Assembly (NCBI GenBank): GCA_019638525.1
Contig: JAHBTO010000001.1
Coordinates: 434,001 to 498,000, forward strand
Source: Ferruginibacter sp.
GTDB taxonomy: Bacteria; Bacteroidota; Bacteroidia; Chitinophagales; Chitinophagaceae
Length of the DNA: 64,000 nucleotides
Direction of reading: 5' to 3'
Shown here piece after piece: positions 19,545 through 28,164 of the stretch. Positions within the stretch are counted from its first letter, which is position 1, and every line of letters begins with the position of its first letter. The notes below the pieces were generated by a model, which searched no databases, had not been told where the DNA came from, and saw nothing but the letters and a program-made list of their open reading frames with translations. A program made the position numbers and the translations under genes.

Positions 19545-20783
19545 TTAGTTATCAGAATAATAATATAGAGTATTAGAATTACTGTTGTCAAAAATTATTT
19601 TACTTTCTTCTTTTATATCATTGGCGGTAACAGCCCGGTACCGGTCTAATTCTTTATTGATTAAATCAGCATCGCCCATTAATTCGTACATGGCCAGGCT
19701 GGCAGCACGGTTGGTGATGCTGGTATCTTCAAAAGCCATCATGCTTTCGGTTTTATTTTTCACTTTTTCAAGCTCCCGCTGGCTAACGCCTTCCTGCTGT
19801 AGTTTATTTATCTCTTCATTAATAGCCGTTTCGGCTTCATGCATTGAAACACCTTTAACCAGTTTACCGGATACAGTTAATAAACCAGCATCGGTACTGC
19901 CTAAATGAAAACAATCAATATTACTGAACAATTGTTTTTCTTTTACAAGCGATTGAAACAACCTTGAAGAACCACCACCGCTTAATACTTCGGTTATTAA
20001 ATCGGCAATATAATATCGCTTATCATTTCTTGGATAAATATGCCAGCATTTGTACAGCGCATCTAACGGTACATTTGCCTTTACGGTTAATGACCTGGGT
20101 TCTGTTTGTTTAGGTTCAATGGGTAGGTTTCGTATATATTTTTCGCCGGCAGGTATTGGTACAAACCACTTTTCTGTATATTTTTTTACTTCTTCTAAAG
20201 TTACATTACCAGCCACCACCAAAATTGCATTTGAAGGGTTGTAATGTTTTTTAAAAAAAGCTTTCACTTCATCAAGTGTTGCGTTTTCAATATGGCTAAG
20301 TTCTGCACCAATTGTCATCCAGCGGTAGGGATGCACTTTATAAGCAAGCGCTCTTAGTTTATGCCACACATCGCCATAAGGTTTATTGATATAGTGTTCC
20401 TTAAATTCTTCGCAAACAACTTTGCGTTGCACATCTAAACTTTTTTGGCCAAACGCAAGTGATAGCATACGGTCGCTTTCTAACCAAAATGCTGTCTCTA
20501 AATTTTCGGCCGGTAACTGGCAGTAATAATTGGTTAAGTCGTTTGTAGTAAATGCATTGTTTTCTCCACCGGCCAGTTGTAAGGGATCATCATAAACCGG
20601 TATGTTAATACTTCCTCCAAACATAAGATGCTCAAACAAATGAGCAAAACCAGTTTTAGATGGGTCTTCGTCCCTGGCGCCCACATCATACAACACATTA
20701 ACAACCGCCATAGGCGTACTTTTATCCTGGTGAACCAATACCCTTAATCCATTGGATGTTTCAAATCTTTCAAAATTAATCAT
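19545..20783 (-). CDS. M16 family zinc metallopeptidase (active subunit)
   Basis: With the ATG at 20783 the product is 412 residues and begins MINFERFETSNGLRVLVHQD, a normal M16 start; the longer TTG reading adds 12 hydrophobic residues. The inverted zinc motif HLFEH is at 48-52, with the distal Glu in the expected ~75-residue-downstream region (EEFKEHYINKPYG). It should degrade small proteins or peptides, probably together with the inactive homologue encoded next. No signal peptide is evident with the preferred start, so a cytoplasmic location is likely. The gene lies 38 bases after the aspartic-protease gene. Confidence 0.92.
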   Translation of the reverse strand: MINFERFETSNGLRVLVHQDKSTPMAVVNVLYDVGARDEDPSKTGFAHLFEHLMFGGSINIPVYDDPLQLAGGENNAFTTNDLTNYYCQLPAENLETAFWLESDRMLSLAFGQKSLDVQRKVVCEEFKEHYINKPYGDVWHKLRALAYKVHPYRWMTIGAELSHIENATLDEVKAFFKKHYNPSNAILVVAGNVTLEEVKKYTEKWFVPIPAGEKYIRNLPIEPKQTEPRSLTVKANVPLDALYKCWHIYPRNDKRYYIADLITEVLSGGGSSRLFQSLVKEKQLFSNIDCFHLGSTDAGLLTVSGKLVKGVSMHEAETAINEEINKLQQEGVSQRELEKVKNKTESMMAFEDTSITNRAASLAMYELMGDADLINKELDRYRAVTANDIKEESKIIFDNSNSNTLYYYSDN

Positions 20784-20821
20784 GTGCAAATGTACGGATG
20801 AGAATAAAACAAGCAGCAAGA

Positions 20822-22009
20822 TTATCGAATGCTTAAAGTATTTATTGTAAGGTCTTTTAATTCGCCGTTTCGCCTAATTACAATATGTATGGTTTCATAA
20901 GGCCTTTGCAATATCTGCTTATAAGCCTGTAAGTTATTTGAGAAATTCTTGTTTACCGATATAATTTCATCATTTACTTTAAAATGTGCTTTATCGGCAG
21001 GGGAGTTGGGAATTACATCTTCCACCACAATTTTTCCGTCAACATAGTACAAGCCCAATCCGGTATAAGCATAATCAAAATCATCATTAAAATGTTTATT
21101 GGGCAACAGGTGTATTTCCCTGTTAGGATAATTTATAATCATATTAAACCGTCGCAACAGGTCGTTTCCCAACAAACCGCCTGTAAAAGGATATGATGTT
21201 ACATTAAAATCGTCTTTGTATAAATACACAGGTACTTGTTTAAACCTGTATGGGCCAATCTTTACTTCTTTAATAAGCGTAAGCCGCATCTGCAACCTGC
21301 CGGCCATGCCTTCGGCCTGAGTTAAAACCGGTTTTCGTTTGCTTAATAATATTGCACTGTCTTTAGCAAACTGTTCGCTCAAGAGCAAACAAAGCCCGGC
21401 GCCCGTATCAAAATAAAAATTGTAGCCAAGTCTTTTCCTGTCTTTTACCTCTAACCATTGTATGGGTAAGTTGGTAAATGCAGGATGCAATATTGTTCCG
21501 CCACCGGGATAGGACATTTTTCCAGGAGCAAAAATTTCAATCATGCTGCTGTCAAAATCTATCTTTACAATAAAGCGTCTGAAAAAGCTGTACCCGATGA
21601 TGCCATCTACTTTTTCGCCATATACACTGGTGAGTACTTCATAATTATTTACATGAAAATTTAAATGCCGTACGGTAAGGCCAGGAAGTAAAAGATCGTG
21701 GTCGAAAACAAAAGAAACTTTTTTTATACCGCCTATCCCGGTAATTGTTGTATCTGTTGGTTTTGTTGGAATATTGAATTCTGCACAGGTAGATGAATCG
21801 AGAGATATACCTCCACTGCCTGTATCTAATATAAAATTCAGCGTATCGGCTATATTACCAATTTTAGCCTGTAATACCATTACACCGCCACTAAATTGCT
21901 TAAACGGAAAACGGGTAATAAAACGGGCCTCTCTCTGCGGCAAAATCTCTTGTGCCTTTATGGGAATAATTGCAAATAAAAATAATATGCCGCAAATAAT
22001 ATTTTTCAT
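20822..22009 (-). CDS. Exported aspartic-protease-like protein with two DTG motifs and a PDZ domain
   Basis: The 395-residue protein has a signal peptide (1-19). It then carries two retropepsin-like lobes, each with an active-site-type motif: FILDTGSGG with Asp62 and YFDTGAGLC with Asp201. Hydrophobic-hydrophobic-Gly segments typical of the fold follow each one (for example VDGIIGYSFF and TGGLLGNDLL). A C-terminal PDZ domain (about 305-390) includes VIPNSPADKAHFKVNDEI. Two DTG sites in one chain would let it form a pepsin-like active site without dimerising (inference). Proteins of this layout are common in Bacteroidota but poorly studied. It is the first gene of an apparent protease operon with the M16 pair. 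Confidence 0.85.
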   Translation of the reverse strand: MKNIICGILFLFAIIPIKAQEILPQREARFITRFPFKQFSGGVMVLQAKIGNIADTLNFILDTGSGGISLDSSTCAEFNIPTKPTDTTITGIGGIKKVSFVFDHDLLLPGLTVRHLNFHVNNYEVLTSVYGEKVDGIIGYSFFRRFIVKIDFDSSMIEIFAPGKMSYPGGGTILHPAFTNLPIQWLEVKDRKRLGYNFYFDTGAGLCLLLSEQFAKDSAILLSKRKPVLTQAEGMAGRLQMRLTLIKEVKIGPYRFKQVPVYLYKDDFNVTSYPFTGGLLGNDLLRRFNMIINYPNREIHLLPNKHFNDDFDYAYTGLGLYYVDGKIVVEDVIPNSPADKAHFKVNDEIISVNKNFSNNLQAYKQILQRPYETIHIVIRRNGELKDLTINTLSIR

Positions 22010-22078
22010 GCCATGCTAAAATTCAATTTACAACCTTATGGATGTACTTTTGTTGTTTATTACACAAAAGGCAGGAGT

Positions 22079-23203
22079 ATGGAATTAAATGATTTATTTA
22101 AGAAAGCGCTCAGTTTTGATTTTTTAACAGCAGAAGAAGGCATGTTTTTGTACAAAAACGCTGCATTAACCGAATTGATGTACGTGGCTGATGAGTTAAG
22201 AAAAAAACAAGTACCACACGGAAAAGTTACCTGGCAAATAGATCGCAATGTTAACACTACCAATGTATGTATAGCTAATTGTAAGTTTTGTAATTTTTAC
22301 CGCATACCGGGCCATGCCGATGCTTATATAACTGATATAGAAACTTATAAAACAAAAATTGAAGAAACCATCAAATACGGCGGAGACCAATTGCTGCTGC
22401 AGGGAGGCCATCATCCCCAACTGGGACTTAGTTTTTATGTGAATCTTTTTAAAGAATTAAAATATTTATACCCCAATATAAAATTACATGCATTGGGGCC
22501 TCCGGAAGTGGCACATATTACCAAACTGGAGAAAAGTACACACCGGGAAGTACTGGTAGCTTTAAAAGAAGCGGGCCTCGACAGCCTGCCCGGCGCTGGT
22601 GCCGAGATTTTAACCGACAGGGTACGGCGCCTGATTAGTAAGGGAAAATGTGGCGCACAGGAATGGCTCGATATCATGCACGAAGCACATAAATTAAATA
22701 TTACCACATCGGCCACCATGATGTTTGGACATGTGGAAACTTTACAGGAACGATTTGAGCATTTAATAAAAATAAGAGAAGTGCAAAGTCGCAAACCGGC
22801 ACATGCAAAGGGGTTCCTGGCATTTATTCCCTGGACCTTTCAGGATGTGGACACTTTGCTGGCAAAAATAAGGGGCGTTCATAATTTAACCACTGCCGAA
22901 GAATATATACGCATGATTGCTATTTGCCGTATTATGTTACCCAATATTAAAAACATACAGGCAAGCTGGTTAACGGTGGGCAAGCAGGTGGCACAAATTT
23001 GCTTACATGCCGGCGCTAACGATTTCGGCAGTATAATGATTGAAGAAAATGTTGTAAGCGCTGCTGGTGCACCACACCGATTTACAAGCAGCAGCATACA
23101 ACAGGCAATAAAAGAAGCCGGTTTTGAACCTCAATTACGTAACCAGCAATACGAATGGAGGGAAATACCTAAAACCATAGTAGAGCAGGTAGTAAATTAT
23201 TAA
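22079..23203 (+). CDS. mqnC: Cyclic dehypoxanthinyl futalosine synthase (radical SAM, menaquinone biosynthesis)
   Basis: The ATG at 22079 gives 374 residues (MELNDLFKKALSFDFLTAEE) and is preferred over an upstream ATG at 22013 that lies in the divergent promoter region. The radical-SAM cluster motif is C64-IAN-C68-KF-C71 in CIANCKFCNFYR. Further hallmarks are LLQGGHHPQLGLSFY, LDSLPGAGAEILTDRVR and the C-terminal GANDFGSIMIEENVVSAAG. MqnC closes the ring of dehypoxanthine futalosine in the futalosine route to menaquinone. Its presence argues that this organism makes menaquinone by the mqn pathway, not by the classical men pathway. Other mqn genes are not in the window. Confidence 0.95.
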   Translation: MELNDLFKKALSFDFLTAEEGMFLYKNAALTELMYVADELRKKQVPHGKVTWQIDRNVNTTNVCIANCKFCNFYRIPGHADAYITDIETYKTKIEETIKYGGDQLLLQGGHHPQLGLSFYVNLFKELKYLYPNIKLHALGPPEVAHITKLEKSTHREVLVALKEAGLDSLPGAGAEILTDRVRRLISKGKCGAQEWLDIMHEAHKLNITTSATMMFGHVETLQERFEHLIKIREVQSRKPAHAKGFLAFIPWTFQDVDTLLAKIRGVHNLTTAEEYIRMIAICRIMLPNIKNIQASWLTVGKQVAQICLHAGANDFGSIMIEENVVSAAGAPHRFTSSSIQQAIKEAGFEPQLRNQQYEWREIPKTIVEQVVNY

Positions 23204-23294
23204 CCTGTATAAAAATGCAACCTAACCGGTTTTAATAAAGCATAATGGTAAAGGTTATCAAATTGAATTAATAATAAAAAGTTATTGTTGTTTT

Positions 23295-23606
23295 ATGTTA
23301 GCAGAAAGTACAAAAAAATTAATTCATCGTTTCAGGATGATAGGCATTGCAGAAGGTATTTCTTTTTTGGTGTTGTTATTAATAGCTATGCCACTTAAAT
23401 ATATTTTTAAAATGCCCGAAGCAGTAAAGATAGTTGGATGGGTGCATGGGGCTTTATTTTTAACCTTTATCTATTTTGCATTTGAAGTGATGGGGGCCTG
23501 CAAAAAAAATATGGGTTGGTTTGCCAAAGCCTTTGCAGCCGCTATTATACCATGCGGCACTTTTGTTTTTGATAAACAACTTAAGAAAGATCCGGAGCTG
23601 CAATAA
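23295..23606 (+). CDS. DUF3817 small membrane protein
   Basis: The 103-residue protein shows the DUF3817 pattern: an amphipathic opening (FRMIGIAEGISFLVLLLIAMP), KYIFKMP, a central VGWVHGALFLTFIYF and a final AKAFAAAIIPCGTFVFDKQL. Three membrane segments are visible. The family is common beside respiratory or lipid genes but has no known function. It lies 91 bases after mqnC on the same strand, and no terminator is visible between them. Confidence 0.85.
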   Translation: MLAESTKKLIHRFRMIGIAEGISFLVLLLIAMPLKYIFKMPEAVKIVGWVHGALFLTFIYFAFEVMGACKKNMGWFAKAFAAAIIPCGTFVFDKQLKKDPELQ

Positions 23607-23628
23607 TTAAAGTAGCTATTAAAAAAAG

Positions 23629-23652
23629 AGCCCCCCGAAAAAGCGGGGAGCT
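23629..23652 (-). terminator. Intrinsic terminator of the PadR-PspC operon
   Basis: A GC-rich stem (AGCTCCCCG / CGGGGGGCT on the minus strand, one mismatch) is followed on that strand by CTTTTTTT. It lies 114 bases past the PspC-protein stop. On the plus strand no T run follows, so it acts in the minus direction. Confidence 0.7.
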
Positions 23653-23765
23653 GTGTTGGTTTCAACTTCAACTCAACTATTGAAACTATTTTTATTCATT
23701 TTCTGCCAACAGGTCTTTTTTTTCCTGGCACACTTGCTTTATTTTTTCCCCGATAAAAAAACATT

Positions 23766-25973
23766 TTAGTAAATGCTCATCACGGGGCCAAACACAGGCA
23801 GGCGAGTGCTGCTTAATGGTAATGGCTCTTCTTCGCCTCCAATCTTATTTAATTGCTGTTCAATTTTATCTTTTGCTTTTTTTAGGGAATCTTTCAAATA
23901 TTCTTTTTCCTTTTCCAGTTTACTCTTTAACGAATCCAGTTTGTTAACAGGGTTATCGTTGGCATTGTACCGATAGTTGTCGGTATTGCCGCTGTTACTG
24001 TTATCGCCATCGTTAGTTATCACTTCTACCCCGTTACTGTTGATGATAATTGTAGAGCGGCCATTTCTTTTTGCAGGCTCACCATTGGCAGAATACAGTT
24101 TTCCGTCTGCTTTCATAGTATATTCAATTCCTGAGCTCCATTCATTGTCATTATCTTCATCATAGTACCAGTCATCATTCCAATCGTTGCCAATATGCAC
24201 ATTACTGTACCATCCAATGCTTTTATCAATCAGTATTTTTTTCCCTACCGGAACATACACGGTTAACAGTACATGCTGGTTACGAAACTTATCGGTTTTA
24301 TTGATGGAAATACCTTTATCCAAAATCAAAACACTGTCTTTTTGTACACCGCTATATTGAATGGCGGCTGCATTATTTTCTGCAATGCTCCTGCTGCGGC
24401 CTGTAGCCATCTTTATGGCTGTAACCCTAAAACTGTCGTTATCAGATTTAAGAATGCGTACTTCCACATTATTTACATAGGCAGTATCATCATCAATGCC
24501 GGCAAAAGGTTCAATTCTAAAAAAGCGGTTTTTGCGGTATTTGTCTAATGGTTTATAAGATGTTAATTCTAACTTGTTAACAGTAGGGTTGCTAAGTACA
24601 ATTTCCTGTTCTGTCATATTCTTACTGTTGTATTTAAAATCACGGCTTATTGATGAAATTAAAAATATCACACAAACCCAACCTATCACCCATAATGCTC
24701 CAAACGAAAAGCCCAGCATATTGCCCCGACTTTTAGAGCCGGCTATCTTGCGAATAATCCATGTGATGATACCAACAATGGGCACGGCAATAAAGAACAA
24801 TAAAGTACCCCAGGCAAAAAGGTTTTGATAACTACCATTGTTAATCACAAAATCTTTTAAAGGGAATAAACCGATTGACATAACAGCCAGGGCAAATAAG
24901 CCCATCACTAAGGCAAAGCCCACACAACCTATGATGAAGTAAGCGAATATTTTTGCAATCATGGCAATTACATTGCCCAGCCCGCTGCGGTTACGTTTAC
25001 TAAAATTCTTTACATCGCTGGCCACTTCACCGGCTTTTTGATTGATAACAGAAGAAGCTTCTTTACCAAATTTTTCTGCTTTCTTGCCCACGGTTTTCAT
25101 CTCTTCCATCACCGATGCTTTTATGGAATTCATATCCACTTTCTCGCCTTTCATTTCAAGTTTTTCTGAAGTGGTTAGCGCTTCAGGAATCACAATCCAT
25201 AATATAATATAAATAATGAGTGATGTTGGGCTAAAGGTAAAGCGCATGAAATCTCCAAAATTCCAAAAACCGCCCCAATGGCCCCACTTTGATACAAATG
25301 ATATAAATGGTAACAGGAACAATACCCTTGGTATCCATGGATTGATACCGAAATAATGGCCAATACCACTGCATACCCCGGCTATCTTTTTTTCATCGGG
25401 ATCACGAAAAAGTTTTTTACGGGTACTGCCTATTTGTGTAGTGGCGCTGCTTGGCACTGCCACCCACATAATGATATAGGTTAAAAAGCCAATGCCCGAA
25501 AACAGCAGTATCACAAAAATTATCCTGGTTACCACCACATCTACATTAAAATAATTGGCAAGGCCGCTACAAACGCCACCCAGTACTTTATCGTTCTCAT
25601 CCCGGTACAAACGCCTTTTACCTGTAGGTGTAGCGGTTGAAGATGATGAAGACTGATCGTTGCTTTCTGATGACCCAGTTGCTGAGGATGCAGATGATTG
25701 TGCATCATCCATGGGTTCAAAATCTTCGGGGCGGCCCATGCTTTTAATAATAGCATTCACATCATCATCTGTAATGCAGGTGGCGCCTTTGCTTAGTCTT
25801 TCCTGGAACAGTTCGCCAATACGGCTTTCAATATCATTGATGATTTCATCTTTACCTTCTTCGTTGGCAAAATGCCGGCCCAGGCTTTCGGTATAACTTT
25901 TCAGCAGGTCGAATGCTGATACTTCAATGGGAACCACTCGTCCCTGGAAGTTGATATTTATTACTTGTTTCAT
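23766..25973 (-). CDS. Multidomain PspC membrane protein
   Basis: The 735-residue protein starts with a soluble ~90-residue region (KQVININFQGRVVPIEVSAF). Two PspC domains follow, one at about 117-175 (RRLYRDENDKVLGGVCSGLA) and one at about 184-260 (KKLFRDPDEKKIAGVCSGIG), each with a membrane helix. A further membrane block lies at about 335-450. The C-terminal half is a soluble beta-rich segment (LiaF/adhesin-like), ending in a charged coiled coil (about 685-715). PspC proteins sense or buffer envelope stress. The PadR regulator and a small ORF lie directly upstream, giving an autoregulated stress operon (inference). A 9-codon ORF occupies the 63-base gap before it. Confidence 0.85.
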   Translation of the reverse strand: MKQVININFQGRVVPIEVSAFDLLKSYTESLGRHFANEEGKDEIINDIESRIGELFQERLSKGATCITDDDVNAIIKSMGRPEDFEPMDDAQSSASSATGSSESNDQSSSSSTATPTGKRRLYRDENDKVLGGVCSGLANYFNVDVVVTRIIFVILLFSGIGFLTYIIMWVAVPSSATTQIGSTRKKLFRDPDEKKIAGVCSGIGHYFGINPWIPRVLFLLPFISFVSKWGHWGGFWNFGDFMRFTFSPTSLIIYIILWIVIPEALTTSEKLEMKGEKVDMNSIKASVMEEMKTVGKKAEKFGKEASSVINQKAGEVASDVKNFSKRNRSGLGNVIAMIAKIFAYFIIGCVGFALVMGLFALAVMSIGLFPLKDFVINNGSYQNLFAWGTLLFFIAVPIVGIITWIIRKIAGSKSRGNMLGFSFGALWVIGWVCVIFLISSISRDFKYNSKNMTEQEIVLSNPTVNKLELTSYKPLDKYRKNRFFRIEPFAGIDDDTAYVNNVEVRILKSDNDSFRVTAIKMATGRSRSIAENNAAAIQYSGVQKDSVLILDKGISINKTDKFRNQHVLLTVYVPVGKKILIDKSIGWYSNVHIGNDWNDDWYYDEDNDNEWSSGIEYTMKADGKLYSANGEPAKRNGRSTIIINSNGVEVITNDGDNSNSGNTDNYRYNANDNPVNKLDSLKSKLEKEKEYLKDSLKKAKDKIEQQLNKIGGEEEPLPLSSTRLPVFGPVMSIY

Positions 25974-25993
25974 GGCTTTAGTTTTTTGTTTCT

Positions 25994-26023
25994 TTAGTTG
26001 ATTAGTTCCAACAAAAAAATCAT
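25994..26023 (-). other. 9-codon mini-ORF between padR-like and PspC genes
   Basis: On the minus strand ATAGCCATGATT starts a short frame (MIFLLELIN, then stop) that ends 20 bases before the PspC start. Its first 12 bases are identical to the start of the 25-codon ORF upstream of the PadR gene. It may be a translated leader or merely a duplicated start region. Confidence 0.25.
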
Positions 26024-26036
26024 GGCTATACTTTTC

Positions 26037-26432
26037 TTATTTGGGGTTGTTGAAGTTGTTATCCTCCTCCGTTTGCGAAGGATCGTTGTTAATAATAGGT
26101 GCCTGTCCGTTCCTGGTTAATGCCCTTACTGCATTGGCCAGTTCAAACCAGGTAGTTTCAAGTTCTTTGTAAAATTTTCCTCCTTTATCTGTAAGAGAAA
26201 AATATTTACGTGGTGGGCCGCTTGTGCTTTCTTCCCACCTGTACGATAGTAGTTCTGCATTTTTAAGCCTTGTTAGTAAGGGATACAAAGTTCCCTCCAG
26301 GATGTTCAGGTTAGCCGCCTTCATTTTTTCAATGATATCCGAAGGGTAGGCTTCACCCTCTTTTATTATTGAGAGGATGCAAAACTCAAGAACTCCCTTT
26401 CGCATCTGGCTGGCTGTGTTATCAATGTTCAT
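26037..26432 (-). CDS. PadR-family transcriptional regulator
   Basis: From the ATG at 26432 the protein is 131 residues; a start at 26453 would overlap the small ORF ahead of it. The winged-helix core (about 8-90) shows family blocks MRKGVLEFCILSII, AYPSDIIEKMKAANLNILEGTLYPLLTRL and the wing LSYRWEESTSGPPRKYFSLTDKG. The C-terminus is an acidic/Asn-rich tail. PadR proteins paired with PspC genes repress their own envelope-stress operon. The candidate promoter at 26633-26664 contains the palindrome TAGTACTA between its two boxes, a possible operator. Confidence 0.92.
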   Translation of the reverse strand: MNIDNTASQMRKGVLEFCILSIIKEGEAYPSDIIEKMKAANLNILEGTLYPLLTRLKNAELLSYRWEESTSGPPRKYFSLTDKGGKFYKELETTWFELANAVRALTRNGQAPIINNDPSQTEEDNNFNNPK

Positions 26433-26436
26433 GGCT

Positions 26437-26514
26437 TCAATTTTTAACTTCACTTTTTTCTTCGCTATTTGATGAAGATGAAGTGAAGGTCTTTTCGAAA
26501 AATAAATTAATCAT
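26437..26514 (-). CDS. Small ORF (25 aa) translationally coupled to the PadR gene
   Basis: An ATG at 26514 opens 25 codons: MINLFF, then EKTFTSSSSNSEE, then KSEVKN. The stop lies only 4 bases before the PadR start (TGA-AGCC-ATG). The same AGCCATG context precedes the small ORF, the PadR gene and the PspC gene, which suggests a shared initiation signal. The product is hydrophobic at the N-terminus and Ser/Glu/Lys-rich after that. It could be a leader peptide or a small protein. Nothing beyond position and start context supports translation. Confidence 0.35.
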   Translation of the reverse strand: MINLFFEKTFTSSSSNSEEKSEVKN

Positions 26515-26632
26515 GGCTATATTTTTTTGGCTTTGCCCCTTTCATTTTTAAGGTTTAAAACCTAAATCAAAATCGGCTATACTTTAAGAACTTTTGTGAT
26601 TGAGAATTAACCGGTTTTTCCCTTTCACAACT
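26515..26632. other. Leader region of the PadR-PspC operon
   Basis: No protein gene is seen here. It is the putative 5' leader of the PadR operon (about 110 nt). It contains a third copy, lacking the ATG, of the AGTATAGCC start-context repeat (complement of ggctatact at 26574-26582). An A/T-rich inverted segment GGTTTTAAACC lies near 26551-26562. Confidence 0.35.
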
Positions 26633-26664
26633 CAAAGATAATAATTTTTTAGTACTATGCAACA
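26633..26664 (-). promoter_or_regulatory. Bacteroidota-type promoter of the PadR-PspC operon
   Basis: On the minus strand TGTTG (26660-26664) is followed after exactly 19 bases by TATCTTTG (26633-26640), a full match to the -7 consensus with ideal spacing. The palindrome TAGTACTA (26650-26657) lies between the boxes, where a PadR dimer could block RNA polymerase. Confidence 0.6.
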
Positions 26665-26950
26665 CATAATACCATATCTTTTATAGTAGCTGGTGCTGGA
26701 TAATAGCAAAATTTTGTTAAAACCCTTGCCTGTATTGGGTTTTGTTGATTATAAAATTTTTTTTAACGAATTACGGATTTGATGAACGGTTAAAATAGGG
26801 TGATGAATGGCAGGGATTACATAGATTTAATGGCAAATTTTAATAAACCAGACATTATTTAAGGGCTGTTAATATTATCAAAACATCAATCTCTTAAAGT
26901 AACTATGGTATTTATATTGCGTATGATATTGGCAGAAGGAGGACTATAAC
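26665..26950. other. AT-rich intergenic region with one hairpin and a strong ribosome binding site
   Basis: No gene is seen. An inverted repeat AAAACCC/GGGTTTT (26719-26725 and 26737-26743, 11-base loop) is present. At 26936-26942, AAGGAGG lies 8 bases before the start of the next gene, an unusually strong Shine-Dalgarno sequence for this genome. Confidence 0.4.
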
Positions 26951-28096
26951 ATGAAATATATTTTTTACACCTTATTAAGCCTGCTGGTTTTTATAAGTTG
27001 CAAAACCAGTAAAGATTACCTGCAAAAAAGCGGTGATGATAAAACCATTTTTGATGCTATTAAAACATTAAAAAAACACAGCAACGATACGAGTGCATTA
27101 CATGCATTACCCGTTTTGTATAACCTGGCACAGCAACGTAACCTGCGCAAAATAAACAGTTACAGTTCATCTAATGAGTTAAGCCGTTGGGATAAAATGA
27201 TTGATGGTTACAACACTTTACAAGATATTTACCAGGCCATCATTGAAAATGATGCAGCATCGGCAGTGGTAACACCGGTTAATTATCAGCAAAACATTTA
27301 CGATATAAAAAAACAAGCCGCTGCAGATTATTATAATGAAGGAATGTACCTATTAAGCCTTTCGGGAAGGGCAAATGCAAAAAAAGCATACAACTATTTT
27401 AAAAAAACCGAAAAGTATGTTCCTAATTATGAAGATGCCAAACTAAAAATGGATGAAGCATTCAACAATGCTATAATAAATGTAGTTATCAACCCGGTGC
27501 ATGATAATTCTTATTTCTTTAATACCGGCTGGGGTAATTATGGATATAACTACAGTAACCAATATTTTCAGCAAACTTTAATAAGAGACCTGGGCGGTAA
27601 AAACAGCAGCCGATACCCGGCTCGTTTTTACAGTGATTGGGAAGCCCGGCGAGATAATGTGCAACCCGACTGGGAAGTGAACCTTACACTTAGAAATATG
27701 TACATTCCACGACCACAAACCAATACATACAACCGCAATTCCAGTGCAAGGGTTGAAATTGGAAGGGATACATTGGGCAAACCTGTATATCAAACCGTAT
27801 ATGCTACACTTCAAATAAGCAGGTTGTATTTTACCGCACGTGCCGATATGGAAGTGAGCATTACCGAAATTGCAACGCATAAAAATATTGCGTACAATAC
27901 CTACCGGCAAGATTATAACTGGCAGGAAGAACATGCCACTTACACCGGCGACCGCCGGGCATTAAGCGCCAGCGACTGGACTTTGATAAACAACAGCCGT
28001 TATAACGAACCAAGCAGAGAAGATGTGCTGAATGAATTATACCGTGGCCTGTATCCGCAGGTAAAAAACAGGATTACCAATGCAGTTGATTGGTAA
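26951..28096 (+). CDS. Lipoprotein of unknown family
   Basis: The 381-residue protein has a lipoprotein leader ending LLVFISC with Cys17. The N-terminal half is helical and repeat-like (TLKKHSNDTSALHALPVLYNLAQ, YDIKKQAAADYYNEGMYLL, GRANAKKAYNYFKKTEKYV), suggesting TPR-type hairpins. The C-terminal half is beta-rich with many aromatic residues. I recognise no catalytic motif. A consensus AAGGAGG lies 8 bases before the ATG, unlike nearly all its neighbours, so translation may be strong. It is monocistronic and convergent with the amidase gene. Confidence 0.7.
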   Translation: MKYIFYTLLSLLVFISCKTSKDYLQKSGDDKTIFDAIKTLKKHSNDTSALHALPVLYNLAQQRNLRKINSYSSSNELSRWDKMIDGYNTLQDIYQAIIENDAASAVVTPVNYQQNIYDIKKQAAADYYNEGMYLLSLSGRANAKKAYNYFKKTEKYVPNYEDAKLKMDEAFNNAIINVVINPVHDNSYFFNTGWGNYGYNYSNQYFQQTLIRDLGGKNSSRYPARFYSDWEARRDNVQPDWEVNLTLRNMYIPRPQTNTYNRNSSARVEIGRDTLGKPVYQTVYATLQISRLYFTARADMEVSITEIATHKNIAYNTYRQDYNWQEEHATYTGDRRALSASDWTLINNSRYNEPSREDVLNELYRGLYPQVKNRITNAVDW

Positions 28097-28164
28097 GTAC
28101 ACAATTGTTTTTAATAAAAAATTGCACATACAGGAAAACTATTTATTACTTGCTGTCTTTAAAA

